Origin: Geodermatophilaceae bacterium
Lineage (GTDB): Bacteria > Actinomycetota > Actinomycetes > Mycobacteriales > Geodermatophilaceae
DNA: 6,469 nt
Assembly: GCA_013814015.1 (NCBI GenBank)
Contig: JACCQS010000112.1
Span: 1-6,469 of the forward strand
Reading direction: 5' to 3'
Made by a program: the position numbers and the translations under genes. Below are positions 6,249-6,469 of the stretch, in pieces. Under the pieces are notes generated by a model. That model saw only the letters and a program-made list of their open reading frames with translations. It did no database searches and was not told the origin of the DNA. The first letter of the stretch is position 1, and the number at the start of each line of letters is the position of its first letter.

Positions 6249-6469
6249 CTACCGCGCCGAGTTGTAGTCCTCCAGGGTTGCGTTCAGGGCGGAGCGGGTT
6301 TCATTTCGTTCGCCCTGAGCAACCGCCACGCCCTCGGCCCGCAACAGATCATGAGCCGCCCTGACGTCCAGATCCAAGCTGCGCGCAAACTCGCGCAACG
6401 TAAGTCGGCCGGCCGCATAGGCATCCATGGAGTCGCGCTTGTGCAGCTCTCGAAGGGCGAAGGCCACCA
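6249..6469 (-). CDS. Small helix-turn-helix-like protein, UPF0175-type antitoxin candidate (5' end cut by window)
   Basis: Seventy-two residues are readable from a GTG at 6467, but the frame is open to the window edge, so the true start may lie outside. The core YAAGRLTLREFARSLDLD, then AAHDLLRAEGVAV, matches the pattern of UPF0175 proteins (short helix, G-K/R-L/I-S/T-L, helix-turn-helix, then L-x-x-x-G-I/V). Members of that family are antitoxins paired with PIN-domain toxins. A Glu/Asn-rich tail follows. The 78 bases downstream (6171-6248) hold only short frames and no toxin, so a partner, if any, must be upstream (beyond the right edge) or lost. It could instead be another small DNA-binding protein. 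The gene is plausible by composition and length; the family call is moderate. Confidence 0.5.
   Translation of the reverse strand, partial: VAFALRELHKRDSMDAYAAGRLTLREFARSLDLDVRAAHDLLRAEGVAVAQGERNETRSALNATLEDYNSAR

Overview
The window is high-GC DNA with strong G/C preference at third codon positions and actinobacterial gene families, so it most likely comes from the chromosome of an actinomycete (Actinomycetota). I cannot place it to genus. It contains no rRNA, tRNA, CRISPR array or recognisable insertion sequence.

Layout. Positions 1-790 (minus strand) hold the N-terminal 263 residues of an APC-superfamily amino acid permease that runs off the left edge. Positions 791-959 are a divergent intergenic region. 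It carries a weak promoter candidate for the permease, a set of overlapping GATCAC/GTGATC inverted repeats, and a perfect (GGGT)3GGG G-quadruplex motif. Positions 960-5769 (plus strand) hold three tightly packed genes: an AlkZ-like winged-helix protein of the HTH_42 family (a DNA glycosylase-type fold), then two dynamin-like/YfjP-type membrane GTPases whose reading frames overlap by ATGA. Positions 5789-5860 form a large imperfect palindrome downstream of this run. The right end is minus-strand and looks eroded. It holds a relic of a second AlkZ-like protein (5813-6170), in which a family-like N-terminus sits next to a family-like C-terminus in another frame and the middle is missing, and then a small helix-turn-helix-like protein with an UPF0175-type antitoxin pattern, cut by the right edge.

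How the genes may work together. The paired GTPases are the core of the window. Each has a P-loop, a Dx-P-D G3 motif and two C-terminal hydrophobic segments, the arrangement of bacterial dynamin-like proteins. An adjacent, co-transcribed pair of this type is known from Streptomyces (DynA/DynB, which act in sporulation septation), so a role in membrane remodelling or cell division is the leading inference. The first GTPase is unusual: it carries an in-frame 9-bp tandem repeat encoding Pro/Ala-Gly-Thr triplets inside its GTPase domain, and its guanine-specificity (G4) motif is degenerate. The AlkZ-like gene lies only 17 nt upstream and may be in the same transcript, but no functional link is established.

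I found no clear evidence of a wholly new multi-gene system. The most distinctive signals are the repeat-containing GTPase, the G-quadruplex leader, and the palindrome that supplies the last codons of the decayed gene.
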